Source: Poecilobothrus nobilitatus
Lineage: Eukaryota > Arthropoda > Insecta > Diptera > Dolichopodidae
Length of the DNA: 64,000 nucleotides
Reading direction: 5' to 3'
Assembly: GCA_947095535.1 (NCBI GenBank)
Contig: OX352772.1
Span: 317,574,018 to 317,638,017, forward strand
Shown: positions 1 through 14,330 of the stretch, piece after piece
Numbering within the stretch: position 1 is the first letter of the stretch
How the letters are laid out: each line of letters opens with the position of its first letter
Notes under the pieces: generated by a model
Told to the model about the DNA's origin: nothing
Databases searched by the model: none
What the model saw: the letters and a program-made list of their open reading frames with translations, nothing else
Position numbers and translations under genes: made by a program

Positions 1-190
1 ACGATTGTAAAAACTGAGCATTTTTTTTCAGTGTCACCAACAATTATAAAAAAGAAAAAGCAATCAGCTTTGACCAAATGTCATAATTGTCATTGCATTT
101 TTTTTTTTTATAGTTCTTTTTCTTAAAATGGCAATGGCATCAAAAAAAATAGTTTTTTTATAATTAATTTATATATAAATTATTATTAAT

Positions 191-201
191 ATAGGATTTA
201 A
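191..201 (+). promoter_or_regulatory. Splice acceptor and start context of slingshot
   Basis: An atag acceptor ends at 194, followed by seven bases of leader and the ATG at 202. The first coding exon is therefore probably the second exon of the transcript, with the 5' UTR exon and promoter lying before the window or within its first 190 bases. That stretch shows only A/T-rich, polypyrimidine-containing sequence. Confidence 0.5.
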
Positions 202-3200
202 ATGGCATTAGTTACTATTCAACGATCGCCAAGTGTAGTTAATTCACCTCATTGCTCATTATCGGTAAGGAAAACCTAAATTACAAATATTTGTTGTGGA
301 GCAACGATTCGGTTTAAATTTTATTAATAAAAAAAATCGTGGAAAAAAATTGCTAATTACGTGGATAAATTACTAAATTCTTTAAAATAAATTGTTTTGT
401 TTATATTTTATTAAACATTAGGTCATAAAAGAGGTGTATTTTGATAATATATTTTTTTTTTTCATATAAAACTAGACAAGCAACCACCTCCTTAAAAATA
501 TATACACAAAGAAAGCCTAATGTCATAACAAATCCTACATTTTTAATTACTCAAAATTATAAAAAGTACTAACCACATTTTTTTTTTTTTTTACATTTGT
601 AGGATATTGAAAAGGAAGAAAGTGAAGATGAAAATGGCGATAGGTAAATTTTCTTTTATTTAAAAATTAGGTTTTACCATTAAATAAAACAAAATAAATA
701 AATTTCAGTGAATGTTTCTTTGCTGGTAAAGGGACAGCATTAATTCTTCCTATAAAGGACTTACCATCAATTACTATGGAAAGACGTCTTAGTACGGACT
801 CAATTAAATCAACAAATAGTGTTCAAAGTAACAGCTCTGATATTCAGCAGCATTTACAACAAATGTTTATTTTGCTCAGACGTGATGAAACTTTAAAAAT
901 GGTAAATATAGAATATTGTTGTATTATTATTTATATAACTTTTATGTATCCAAATAAAATTTCAACCTTATTAAATCATTACAAGTTTATCAAAAATGTA
1001 ATGATTTCTATTTTAAATTTTTAAGGTCAATTATAAAAAAAAAAAATTTGAAAACATAACCTGCAAGAAATAAATTTAAAGTGTTTAATTGATTTTTAAA
1101 ATATTTTCAGGCTGTTAAATTAGAATCACAACGCCCCAATCGAACAAGATATTTAGCGATAGTATCACGATCTTATTTTCAAAATAATAACCATCGGTCA
1201 TTTAAAAAGTTACGAAGTAACAACAAAGAGTCTGAAATAAAATTAGAAAAGCTAAATAAAAGTATTAATTTATCAGAGAAAGAATCAGTTTCTGATGCAG
1301 AAACAAAAGAAATTGAAGGAATTGCGTCATGTGGAAGTGCAGCTACAACGACAACCACAACTGTATTACATAAAAAGAAGTCATCTTGTGATTTTAAAGA
1401 CATTGAGGAATCATGTCTTTTAGGAATAGATTGTAACGAAAAAACGACTATAGGCTTAGTTTTGCCAATTTTAGCTGATACTACAATTCACTTAGATGGT
1501 GACGGGTAAGTCAATTAATAGTAAAAAAAAAAATAATGTTTCGCTAATATTTTCATTTATGAAATTTATTTTAAGTGGTTTTAGTATCAGTGTTTTTGGA
1601 AACACTCATATTTTCAAGCCGGTTTCAGTTCAAGCCATGTGGTAAGTTTAATTAGTAGATATAATAAATTGAAAACAATGTTAAATATAATAAAACATTG
1701 TAATTATTAATAATCTTTAGGTCAGCATTACAATCCCTTCATAAGGTTTCCAGAAAAGCTCGGGAAAATAATTTTTATCCAGGCGGACCTTCACATCATT
1801 GGATACAGTATTATAAGTCTATTATTGATTCAGACCGATCTTGTTTAAATGAATGGAACGCAATGGATTCTTTAGAAAGTATACGACCCCCTTCGCCAGA
1901 TGCCATAAGAAACAAGTAAGGATTTAATATAAATTTGATATTCGGTTTTAAACTTAATAAAAATATTTTATGTTTAGGCCAACACAAAAAGAAGAAGCTG
2001 AAAAAATTATTAAAATGAAACTTAGAGAAATAATGATGTCTGTTGATTTGGATGAAGTAACGTCGAAATATATTAGAGGTCGACTTGAAGAACTTCTAAA
2101 TATGGATTTAAATGAATATAAGTCTTTTATTGATAAAGAAATGTTGTTAATATTAGGCCAAATGGACGCACCAACAAAGATATTTGAGCATGTATATTTA
2201 GGATCAGAATGGAACGCTAGTAACTTAGAAGAATTACAAAAAAATGGGTAAGTAATTTAGTTGTTTGGGTAACTTAATTACTTATTTAAAATATTTTGCA
2301 GTGTTTGTTATATATTAAATGTAACTAGAGAGATAGATAATTTTTTTCCTGGAACATTTAAATACTTAAATATACGAGTTTACGATGATGAAAAAACTAA
2401 TTTACTGAAACACTGGGATAACACTTACAAATTTATATCAGAAGCTAAAAAAAATAATTCAAAAATTTTAGTCCATTGCAAAATGGGTGTTAGCAGGTCT
2501 GCATCCGTTGTAGTTGCTTACGCAATGAAAGCATATAATTGGGATTTCAATCACGCACTAAATTTCGTTAAAACACGACGCAGCTGTATTAAACCCAACA
2601 AAAACTTTTTAACGCAGCTAGAAACGTACCGCGGTATGTTGGATGCTATGAAAAATAAAGAAAAATTGCAACGTAGTAAAAGTGAAACAAATTTAAAAGC
2701 TGCTGTTAAAGATGCTAGATTACTGCCAGGTAGTGAACCCACACCATTAATACAAGCTTTAAGTCGATCATCAAAAAATACATTATGTGCGGTTGAAAAT
2801 TTAAATAGAAATAATAATAGTAGAAGTAGTAGTAAAGAATCTCATCGAAAAACTATAAGACGGTCCAGTAGTACATCACCAAAAATTGTTCAAAATCCTA
2901 TAATTATATTAAAACAACAAAGTCAATCTTTGGAAAATTTAACACCTCAGCCAGTTGAAGGTGCAACTATTGAAGAACTTCAGAAAAATGTTCGTCACAC
3001 TGATGTAAATGGACAAAATTATAGTATAACACAAAATCAAATATTACACATACAAAAGTCAATAGCTTCAACTAGTTCTGGTACTGAAATAGCATCAACT
3101 TCAACATTATCATCTTCTACAACATCACTCTCATCAACATCAACAACAACACAATTCACTTCGCCTGCAATAACAGCTTTGGGAACTACAATGACTACTA

Positions 3201-5413
3201 CAAAATCAACAGTAAAAAGTTTAGTTAGTGATCTTGAAAGTAGTAATAACTCTGATAGTCAAAGAAAAACAAAAGAAGATAGGAAATCGTTAAACTTACT
3301 TAATTTACAGTCTCTTCAAGACCAAGAAGAAACAGGTAATTTTAAGTACTAATTGTAAGAGTTTTAGTTAAATATAATTAACACGAGAATAAATCGTGTG
3401 AACTCTTACTTTTTTTTTTTTATATTTAATTTATTGCTAAAAGTTTTGGTTTGTATAATAATACTATTTTTACTAACATTTTTTTGGAATTCTTTTACAT
3501 TTTTTAAAATATTTTATTTTATATAAACATTAATTTATATAAAGTCATCATAAAGTTATATAAACATCTAATTTAACAGTTCAATTATTTCTAATTCCAA
3601 AATGATTTAAACATAAATGAGCTAATCAATTTTTTTTTTATAATTTAAATGTACAAAATATATTTATAATAAAACTCAGAATATCCATTTCTCATTTTTC
3701 TTATTTTACATTTTATTTTACTTAGTTGCATTTAGTTTTAAATCATTCCTTTCTAACAATCTCCGTTAATTATTTTGAAAATTTTCAAAATTTGTATTTC
3801 AATAATTATATTAAATAACCTGAGTTATTATTTAGTTAGTTTTCCTTATTTGCATGAATATAAAAAAATTTGGATATTAAGTCTTTCATTAAATTCCAAT
3901 TTTAGATCTAATAACACAACAAGAAGATATAATAATTCCGGTATCAACAACATCCTCACCTACATCAACTTTTAAAGGGCCGGTATGGACATCATCATCT
4001 AAGGTCATTCATCAGCCATCAAAACTTTATTCAAGCACCTTTCAAAAACACTCATCTGATAACATTACTACAAGCAACATTACTCGCATTGATAACGAAT
4101 TATCTCATCAATATATGTCATCATCATCTTCAATAATACCACCATTCATCAATCACAAGGAAAATAGCTCCAATAATAATAATAATAATAATAATAATTT
4201 TTTAGAACAAAATCAACAAACTATTAATGCTAACAATAGATTAAGTTCTTGCAGTATTGATTCTGCTGCAAGTGAATTAGGTTCATCACAAAATACTTCT
4301 CAATGGAATAAACTTGAGAGTAAACCATCACGATATTTATCTTCTAGTTCTTTTGAAACTACTACTCGAATTTTACCTTCAAGAAATGGTTCTTGGGGTT
4401 CGTATGATACAAATAGGAAGAATTTTCGATTTAGTAACCCAGCTATAGTTGAGGGACAAGTATTCGATCGTGGAAATAATAGTGATAGAAATCCCGCAGC
4501 AACATTTAGCATAGACAGAACTTTTCCGGGTAAACGTACGAAACTAAAGTCTGATTCATTTATTACTAGAGATGTTTCACATTTTTTATCTGCCGGAAAA
4601 AAAGAAAAATTTTTAAGCGAATGTGAAATTGCAAATTATTCTTTAAAAAATTCAGTTCAACAACAATTATCAGTGTCTGCTCCTGAATATCCAATATTAT
4701 TAAAAAAATCAGCAACCGATAGAAAACTTAATCGTTCAACATCAATTATTGTAGCTGAAAAAGTAAAATTCCCAAATAATGTTCAAAGTTTAAAAAAAAA
4801 TTTTGAAGCTAAAGTAAATAGCAAAGAAACGATTTTATCAGTTGGAGGAGGTATTCCCAATGTAAATAAGGGATCAACATCACCTTCCCCAACTGATTCA
4901 TCAATAACTGGTACTACAACCATTTCCACCGACAATTCGAAATTATTTAAATTAAATAGAGATAGCCAACAAAATGATTTAAGTGTAAAATGTTTAGTTA
5001 ATAAATATCAATTTCATCATACCGGATCTCGAAACAATCAACAACATCACCATCGTCATTCTTCTTCATCATCTACATCTACTTCAACATCTTCATTATC
5101 ATCAACATCGACATTATATCGTGGTCGTCCTCATTCATGTTATGAAAGTAGGGCAAATAAACCACCAGATATTGGCAATATTAGTAGCACTAGTGGTAAT
5201 AGTAATAATAGCAATATTAGTAATAAACAAATTATAAATAATAACGACTGTAGACCACCACCAGGTCCAACATTATTTAAAACATCTTCAACCAATAATC
5301 AAATATCCATGACATTAAGCTGCCGTAAATTACAACAACACGGTCGAACCCATCCTCTTACTAGGCTATCTAAGCCAAAAGTTTGTAACTCACCTACTTA
5401 TCATACAATGTAA
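202..5413 (+). CDS. ssh: Slingshot protein phosphatase (cofilin/ADF phosphatase), 9 coding exons, 1254 aa
   Basis: Coding exons: 202-264, 603-643, 709-901, 1111-1505, 1576-1641, 1721-1915, 1978-2247, 2302-3335 and 3906-5413. All junctions are GT-AG, and the summed length is 3765 nt with an open frame. The N-terminus MALVTIQRSPSV matches what I recall of the Drosophila Slingshot start, and an acceptor (atag, 191-194) just upstream implies a 5' UTR intron. Domains: SSH-N region about 1-318 (SECFFAGKGTA, GLVLPILADTTIHLDGDG), DEK-C-like region about 329-384 (MKLREIMMSVDLDEVTSKYI), and a dual-specificity phosphatase domain about 384-525. The signature VHCKMGVSRSAS carries the catalytic Cys467 and its Arg. 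The 502-residue last exon is Ser/Asn-rich, with only small conserved islands such as GPVWTSSSKVIHQ. Slingshot phosphatases dephosphorylate cofilin and so promote actin turnover in the cytoplasm. Length is close to or somewhat above the fly protein. Identification is very secure; exact borders in the low-complexity tail are predicted. Confidence 0.95.
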
Positions 5414-6869
5414 AATAAAACAAATAAATATACTGAACAAAATAAAAACAAAACAAACTGATTTAAAACATTTTTGTAATTTTTCTGTGTTTTTTTATTA
5501 AGTTAAATAATTTTTTAAATCTTAAAACAAAACAAAAATTGTATATATATTATATGTAATTTCTTTTATTTTTACGTTTATAATATCGAAATTAATAATT
5601 ATTGCTTTTTAAAAAGAATTGTGTGTTTTTTTGTATTTATTTATTTTTTTTTATTTAAAGGGATATTAACTTATTGAACCAATATAATATATATTGGTTT
5701 CTTTTATTAACCACATAAGTATATTTAAAAAAAAGGTTGAATGAAATTTCGCTTTTTTTTTAGCGTTGGACTCGATTTTTTCGAAATGAACTGTATTATT
5801 AATAATTAAAATTTAAAACGGGAATATGTAACGTATAGATATTATAAAAATGGAAAAATAACTTTGATTTATAAAAACAGTTACCGAACCGATCCTATTC
5901 TGAAGATAGACATAATAAGATGAGGAGCTGAACAAAAATATTCCAAATAATTTTCAGTTGTAAAATAAAATATAATGTTTATTTCATGAGTTCAATTCAG
6001 CCCAAAATAAATAAAGAACAATTTCTCTGGTAAGATGTTTTATTTAAATAATAAAATCCAAACAGTTTGTAGTTCTGTAATCACTGTCATTTTAATTCTC
6101 TATTTCCATCTTTTTTTTTTAAATTTTTCAAAACAAAAATTTTAAAAATTTAACCGTTTACTAATAATACCATCTTACGGTGAAAATAATTTGTCATTGA
6201 TAACAACATAAAAAACTTAAAATTATTATGTCATTATCTTTCAAAAAAAAAAAACAGTACTGCCATTGCACTTAACTTTTGACAGTAGTCAAAAAATCAG
6301 AAGAAAAAAAAAGAAAATACAAAAGAATGAAAACTACAGAACCTACTGAAAAAATTTTCCTATCATTGTTAAATAAGTTATGTTTTTTTTTTATTTAAAT
6401 TAATTAAATAAGTACATAAAATTAAGTGATAAATTTAATAAAAAATTGTTAAATATTTATATCATAATAAAAAATTCAAAGTATGTTTAATAATTTCAAA
6501 ATAAAAAGGATAATTTTTACAACAACGAAAATATATCAATTCGAAGTAGCATATATTTAGGCACTCCTACGTGTTTATCTTCAAAAAAAAAAATTTTTTT
6601 TTGTAATTTCTTATTAGAATTTTCTTAAAATTTTTTTTTTTTTTTTTAATTAATAAATTGTAATCACAACGAATTTAAAAAAACTAAATAATTGTTTTGT
6701 AAAACCAAAATAAATATTTGATATCATATGCAAGTTGGAAATATTTTGTTTGTTTGTTTAGAATTTAGTGTTTTGCGGTAGAGTGAGTTTTTTTTTTTAT
6801 ATAGAATAAAAAAAAATAAAAAATAAAAAAGAAAATAACAAGAGAGAAAAAGAAAAAAATAAAACAGAA
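5414..6869. other. Intergenic interval, slingshot 3' end to Di-Ras start
   Basis: An AATAAA overlaps the slingshot stop region (5414-5419) and several more follow within 60 bases, so the 3' UTR may be short or the poly(A) site is further on. The rest is A/T-rich with homopolymers and no coding signal. The last 100 bases before 6870 are purine-rich and probably hold the Di-Ras 5' UTR. I see no further gene. Confidence 0.5.
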
Positions 6870-9800
6870 ATGCCTGAGCAAAGTAATGACTACCGAGGTA
6901 AGTAACAAAATCAAGAATATTTTTAGGATTAGTCTTATTAAGGACGGCAAACCGTCGTTTAGCAATAATGTGTAAAGTTGAAATAAACGGTACACATTTA
7001 TTATATTTATTATTTTTTTTTCTTTTTTTTTTTTTTTTTTTTTTAGAAAATATATATGTATTATATATAATATACTGATTGTGCTTTTTTTTTTTTAATT
7101 TAAATTTAATCAAAATTGTATAAATTAAATACTTTTTTTTTGTTTTGTTCTAATATCCTTTTAGTGGTGGTCTTTGGAGCGGGTGGTGTAGGCAAAAGTT
7201 CACTGGTAAGTTAAAATAATACTTAAGTTTTATTTAATTACAGTTATTTCCATTCCAAAAAAAAAAATCTAAATATAAATATAAAAAATTACAATCAATA
7301 AAATTTACTAATTTTAATATACGGTTGTTATTTAAATATCAATAAGTTGCTTATTAAAAAAAGAAAAAAAAAAAAAAAGAAATCCTTATCACATATAATA
7401 TACAAAATAATATTTATCAATTTTTAATTAATAATATTTAAATATATAATTATGTTAATTATAAAATTAAATGAATTATTATTGCAAAAAAAAAAAAAAA
7501 AAAAAAAAGGGAAAAAAATCCAAAAATATATCGCAAGTTAAAAATAAATTTTCTCAATTATAAATGTGAAATTTTCGCATGTATATATACAATACACACT
7601 TTATTTACTTGTTTTTCTTTTCTTTTTTTTGTTTTGTTTTTTATTGTCTTTTTTCTTCTCCTTTTTAACTCACTGTTTATTTTGCAGGTTCTAAGGTTTG
7701 TTAAAGGAACATTTAGAGAAAGTTACATCCCAACAATAGAGGATACATATCGACAGGTAATAAAAAAATTTTTTTTTTTTAAATTTAAATTATTCAGTTG
7801 TTTTAAAAATAAAACAAAAAAAAAAAATAAAATAAATTATAATAAAGTAAGGCAATTTTTGAAACATAAAAAAAAAAAAATAAATAAAAACCAGCATTTC
7901 CATAAGATTAAAATAGCGCTTTTTTTCTTTTTTTCTATTTGTACAATATTTGTATATACGCACATTTCTAACATTAAACTTGACGGTGGGGTAGGTTAAT
8001 GCTGGTTGTTTGTATTTGTTGTTATGTAATTTGATATCAAGTATAACAGTATATTGTTATTTTGATAATACCGTAATGATAATATGTATGAAATTTTATA
8101 CACTACACTATAATATCATAAATATATAATATAATATTATGTATTCCACAATCTTTTTTTTTTTTTTACTTTAATTACATTTAACATTATAAAAATAATT
8201 TTTCAAAGGTTGTTATAGGAACATTTAAAAATATTTTAAGTAAAAAATTTTAAAATTGAAATGAAAAATTTTGATAAGATTTCTTATATGATAATGATTT
8301 TGCAGACTCTTTTATTATTTTTAATATGTTTAATTGAGTATTAATTTATTAACGAGTTTTTTTTTTTACTTAACCTCTACTAAATTACTTAATTAAACTT
8401 CACTAATAAAATTAACTTTAACTATAGTCAGTCAGTTCGTATGAATTATATCCAACAAAAATTTTTCATTCATAAATAAAAAAAAAAAACAGTGTTTGTA
8501 AATTGAATTCAATATGAAAAGATTTCTTCCTTTATATCGGAAAACGGAAGGTAAATAGAAATATAGAATTGAAGGATAAATTAAAAGGAACCTAAAAAGG
8601 TTCTTTTTGAATTCTTTCAAATTGTGAAATGGTACCATTATACAGACAGGTGAGGAGAGAAGGAGCACATTTAATGGAAGCATATTTTACATCCTAACTG
8701 TTCTTACAACGAATAAATTTCCATAAAAATATTTTGAGAAGGCTAGGAATTTTAACTGTGTAGATAGAAATAATCACTACCTCTCCCGTTGTACAATACA
8801 TACTTCTTCCGTTGCACATTTGATTTGTATTAAAGGAAGTATACTTGAATTGGTTTAAAATAATTAAATACCTTATTTCATTCATTAGTTAGTATATGAT
8901 GAAAGAGAATAAAATAGTTTAGAGAAATTTTTAATTATTTTTATCATCATTTTTTAAATGTACATATAGGTATAACCACAAATTAACTGTGTAACTTATA
9001 TATTTTGTTGGGAAATTTATGTTTTATAATTATTATTGCATTATTAGCCGATCATTGTTTGTTACATTTAACCACAAACAAAGTAAATACAAATGTATTC
9101 ATACATACATATATATTTTAATGCATTTCTCTGCCAGATAAATGTGGATAGGAAATTACACAGCCTTTCCTGTTCAGGCGGGGCTGTAAATGTCGTAAGG
9201 GGGAATAACTGTTACGACGACGTGTGTGTGATTCGAACCTACACTCCCTCGGTATTTACAGCGTATTTTTTACGCTCTTATCCACTAGGCCACCGAGGCC
9301 CCATATACATATATTTGTATATAACTTCACATTTATGTAATTAAAAAAAGCATATACATGCTAATCAATTAATTGAAACCCTATCCTTAAATTTTTATAA
9401 AATTATTAGCCTAGGCAAAACAAAAATTTAAGGTATTCATATAAAAAACTAAAAAAGAAATCGTTTTTTTTTTATTTTAGTTCAAATAATTATTATTATT
9501 TAAAATATAAAATTTACTTTTAAGGTTATAAGCTGTAATAAGAATATTTGCACACTACAAATAACGGGTAAATATTATTATACATATATTATACAATTAG
9601 CTATATTTGATTATTTTTTGTTTATTATTTTATATATTTTTAAAATTTAATAGACACAACGGGTTCACATCAATTCCCTGCAATGCAAAGACTTTCAATA
9701 TCAAAAGGACATGCTTTTATTTTAGTATATTCTGTATGTTCTAAACAAAGTTTAGAGGAATTGCGACCCATTTGGGATTTAATAAAAGAATTAAAAGGTC

Positions 9801-10368
9801 AAGATATAACACAAATTCCTGTAATGCTTGTTGGAAATAAATGCGATGAAAGTGCGGAATTACGAGAAGTTACACAAACGGTAATATATATATATATATA
9901 TATATATGTTTTTTTTTTTTTATGTATATACATATATGTAAACGTATATATAATCTTATGTAAAAATAAAATATTATTTACTTTAATATATTTATTATTT
10001 ATATAAAATTTATAGGAAGGACAAGCTGAAGCAGCTAGTTGGGGAGTCAATTTTATGGAAACATCAGCTAAAACAAATCATAATGTTACGGAACTTTTTC
10101 AGGTTTGAAAAAATAAAATCTCATTTCTTAAATTATTAAAAACAAAAAAAAAAAACATATTTTTATATTTATTATTTTTTTCTTTTTTTAATTTTAGGAA
10201 TTATTAAATCTTGAAAAAAATCGAAATGTATCATTGCAATTAGATGGTAAAAAAAATAAAAAACAAAAATCAAAGAAAAATAAAGATGCAACAAATGGAG
10301 CAGCAGTTTTAAGTGATGGCGGAGAAGGCAGTAGTAGTAATACAAAAGAAAAGTGTCATATTATGTAA
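6870..10368 (+). CDS. DIRAS2: Di-Ras small GTPase (Ras superfamily), 7 coding exons, 221 aa
   Basis: Coding exons: 6870-6897, 7165-7205, 7688-7756, 9525-9567, 9654-9880, 10016-10102 and 10198-10368 (666 nt, all GT-AG, open frame). The start [20 protein letters not shown] is typical of Di-Ras. P-loop GAGGVGKS is at 14-21, switch [10 protein letters not shown] has Thr39, and G3 is DTTG (61-64) followed by Ser rather than the Ras Gln61. That difference marks the subgroup and predicts slow GTP hydrolysis. G4 NKCD is at 122-125, G5 ETSAK at 151-155, then a Lys-rich tail and the C-terminal CAAX box CHIM (218-221) for prenylation and plasma-membrane anchoring. Length is in the family range. The 1.77-kb intron 3 contains a SINE (9131-9302). 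The symbol follows the vertebrate relative; the insect gene is a single Di-Ras1/2-like orthologue by inference. Confidence 0.95.
9131..9302 (-). repeat. tRNA-derived SINE, family A, copy 1 (in Di-Ras intron 3)
   Basis: Read on the minus strand, it opens with a tRNA-like head. The A-box-like segment is ggcctagtggataagagcg and the B-box is ggttcgaatcac. A body follows with cgtcgtaa, gacatttacagcc and aggaaaggctgtgta, ending in ccacattta. The same order of motifs recurs at 47574-47759 (+) and 51041-51195 (-). The tRNA part does not fold into a complete cloverleaf, so it is a SINE and not a tRNA gene. It is clearly richer in G/C than the surrounding intron. Confidence 0.75.
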
Positions 10369-13300
10369 AATAAAACTATATCTTTAATATTAAAAATTAC
10401 ACAAAAAAAAATTAAAATTAAAATAATATATTAACTTTTAAAAGTTAATTAAATCATTCAATATCTTTATAAATTAATACACATACATATATATTACATA
10501 TATACATATAAGTATAAACATATTTATTAATTAAATAAATAACAACTATAATTATAAATTAGCTTAAAAATTTTCTAAAAGACAAGTAAAAAACAAAAAT
10601 ACAAAAAGAAAATATTATAAATAGTATATTAATTTAAAAAATAAAAAAAAAAAAATAAAATGTATTTTTCAATATAATTTACGTTTAATAATTAATTATA
10701 AATCTAAATTATTATTATTAATTATTATATAATAGTTGCATTTTTAGCATATTATATTTAATGAAATAAAAAAAAAAAACATTTAAATTTAATAAATAAA
10801 AATAACATTTGAAAACAAAAAGTTTGTAAAATTATTATAATATATATTTAACTTTATAATTCGGTAATTTTAATTTATTTTTTTAATAAAAAAAAAAAAA
10901 ACAACAAAAAATAAAATATAAAAAAAAAAAAACAATGTAGGTACATATTTTTCGTACAATTTTTAAAGTGATAGTCGAGTAAACAAGCTTTATTATAAAA
11001 AAAAAAAAATATTTAATAAAAATTATATTAATAAAATAATAATTTTATTTTTAACATTTTAAAGTCGTGTTCAATTTTCCTAAAAATGCGTATATATTTA
11101 AAAAAAAAAATATTAATATGAAAAATAACATATAGCAAATAATAACTTATATATTTTAAAAGTGATAATAATTAATTAAAATTGAAATATAAAACCAAAA
11201 AAAAAAATAATTATAAAATATTAATAATACAATACATAAAAACGTAATAATTTTATAAATAATTATAATAATACATATAAATATTATTAACATATATATA
11301 TATATACATGTATTATAACATATATATACATATATATACATGTATATGTAAAATATGTAACCTAAAATAAAATTAATAATAAAAACTTATACTAAATACA
11401 TAAAAAAAAAAAATATTAATAGCACATTAAAAAAAAAAAAGAATAATGAAACGTTACAAAAAAAAAAAAATCAAAAAAACAATATTCAGAAATTGTTTCT
11501 TGAAACAAATTCATATATACATATTAATAATAATGTTATAATATAATGTTTGCTATTAAAATAGAAGACCAAATATAAAATATATAAATATAAATAAATT
11601 TATAATAAAGGAAAAGATATAATTTATTTATATTTAATGCAAAAAAATTTTTCATCGCTATCCGTTTCTTCTAATCTTTTTGATTTTTTTTTGTTTTTTT
11701 TTTTTTGCTTATTTTGTAAATATGTTTCTGATATCAGACTAAAGTTAAACTATATTTAACTATATATACTATACTATTAAAAATAATAACTATAAATTAT
11801 AATATTTATTCTATAGCTTATTTAAAAACATCGAAATTAATGTTATTAAGAAAAAGATTTTATAAATTATGTCCATATAAAAATGAAAAATTAAAAATTC
11901 ACTTTTTATTTTTGAAAAATTTATTTTTATTATATAAATTTAAAAAAAAAATTAAAAAAAAATTTAATAAAATTAAAAAAAAAAAAAAATAATAAATTTA
12001 AATTGGACCAACAATATATGGTATATATATTGAATCAATTATAAAATTACGGTCAATTAATGTTAATTATGAGTTATGATGAGTAAAGAAAAAAAAAAAA
12101 ACAAAAAAACCATTAATAAAATTGCAAAAAAAAATATGTAAGTATATATTTTTTTTTTTTTTTACTAAAATTTGTTGATGTTCGCTATTAAAAATTTAGT
12201 ATAGTTCTTAGTTACTCTCTATATAGTTTTCATTTAATTTTTTTTTTTTTGTTTTTCAACTATTACTTTTTTAATTTTAAACAGTATAAAAAATATTTTG
12301 AAAAAAAAAAAAAGAATTGTGAAATCAAAATTATATCTTCAAGTTTAGGAATTTCTAAAATCCCAAATTTAGAAATTTCCAAATTTGAAAATTTATAAAT
12401 AATTTTTAATTAAAAAATCGTGGAATAAAACAAAACAAAATAAAAATCATACATATTTATACTATTAAAACTATTACAATTAATCTTAATCTTAAAAAAT
12501 TATTATTGTCACAAAATATTATAATAAACACATATGAATAATAATGGATACGAAAAATGTAAATTAAATAAAATAAATATATAACAAAAACAAAAAAAAA
12601 AAACAAAAACCAATAATATCAATTACTATATGCAAACAACATTTAAGAACAAAAAAAAAATTAATATAATACATGGAATTAAAAAAATACAAAAAAAAAA
12701 AAAAAACAGTATAGAAAAGTAGTGGACATTTTTTTGGTTTGTTTCTTTTCTTTTCTTTAAAAATATATTTTTATTAAATATTTCAAAAGAATTTTAATAG
12801 AAATTCTAGGAATTTTTTTTATGTTCAAAATTACTAATATACGGTATAAAAAATATATGTATTAATTATATATATATATACCAAAAACTAAAAAAATTAA
12901 CGAAAAATAATATTAATTATAATAATATTAAAATTAATGGAAAAACTTATAATGAACTTACATACATATATAATTTAAAAAAAAACAACTTACATACTAT
13001 ATATATGTATATTCTATTACTTATTAACAAAAAAAAAAATAGATCATAGATCATATAGAACTCAAATTATGAAATAACAAAGAAAATATTATAACAAAAA
13101 AAAAAAAATAAAATAAAAAAAAAACATATTTACAAATTTATATAAAAATCCAATCTTATAAAATCTTATAATATATTATGAATCAATGGAAAAAACAAAA
13201 AATAATATAATTCAAACATTAAATTAGAAAAAGTCATAAAAAAAAAATAATTAATATACCATATTATATACAAAAGCTTTTAATTATTGTATATATATAC

Positions 13301-13501
13301 ATATATAAAAAAAAAAAATATTAAATTAATTATTTATAAATTATAATTTAATGTAAATATTAGGATATTTATATTTATTAAAATAAAAAACAAAAAAAAA
13401 AAGTAGAAATTTAATAAACAAAATATTGAAGAATTTATTAATTTATACGTATGTATTTCAATTTTATTATATAATAAAATATATATATTATAATATAAAA
13501 G
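10369..13501. other. A/T-rich interval after Di-Ras, probably long 3' UTR then intergenic DNA
   Basis: The interval is almost entirely A and T, with many poly(A) runs of 8-14 and TATA-type microsatellites. AATAAA hexamers occur throughout, so the Di-Ras cleavage site cannot be picked by eye. I find no open reading frame with protein-like composition on either strand. Confidence 0.4.
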
Positions 13502-14330
13502 TAGAGCTGTAAAGTACTTAAGTACATTGCTATTGCAGTATCTTACAATAATAGTATTTTTTTACTGATACTTATACTTATACTGTAGTATTAACTATCT
13601 GCAATACTTAAAAATATACTTAAATACTAATAATTTTACAAGTATTTAGTTTAAATAGCCAGTATTAATTGTACTGCACTAGCATATATTTAAAGTATTT
13701 TGAAGTATTTTTTCAAGTATTTTCATATATATTGAAATATTTTTAAAATTTTTAATACATAAATATTGTGGAAATATTGGAAAAATGTAAATAATTATTT
13801 GAAAAAATTAAATAAATAGATTTTGTTTTATGCATATAAATTTATTTATTTTAGATTATTTGTTATAATGTATAAAAAATATATATATTTTTTTCTTATT
13901 CATAAATTGTACAAATAAATTTTTTTTTCTGGCATTAATAAAAATTAATAATAGTTCATAATTTATTAATTTATATATAAATAAATAATTCATAATTAAT
14001 TTTATACATAATATAATATTATACATTATTGTGCTTTGATACAATGTATTTGCTTTAATGAAAATATTAAATCTACAAAAATACAAGTGAAAATATTTTT
14101 AAAATATTTCAAAAAAATATATACATATATATGAAAATACTTGAAAAAATACTTGAAAATACTTTTAAAACGCTACTGCACTACTATACTGGCTATTTAA
14201 ACTAAATACTTGTAAAATTATTAGTACTTAAGTATTTTTAAGTAGCAGTATAGCTAATACTTGCAGTATAAGTATCAGTAAAAAATACTCCTAATTCAGT
14301 AGTACTGGTACTTGAAAATTTTCAGCTCTG
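13502..14330. mobile_element. Fold-back hAT-type MITE with 8-bp target-site duplication
   Basis: Two long inverted arms (about 13502-13755 and 14090-14330) flank a ~330-bp A/T-rich loop. The outer ends are tagagctg (left) and cagagctg (right, read inwards). Matching inner blocks include ctgatacttatact, taataattttacaagtattt and agtttaaatagccagtat. The element is bracketed by a perfect 8-bp direct repeat, tataaaag, at 13494-13501 and 14331-14338. An 8-bp duplication and a CAGAG-type terminus are hallmarks of the hAT superfamily. No transposase is encoded; the loop's open frames are low-complexity. The arms differ at a modest number of positions, suggesting a copy that is not brand new. Confidence 0.88.

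Noticed and set aside
6724..7113. Minus-strand protein of 129 residues over the first Di-Ras exons
   Set aside because: Low-complexity Lys/Phe translation of poly-A/T runs on the opposite strand of a secure gene.
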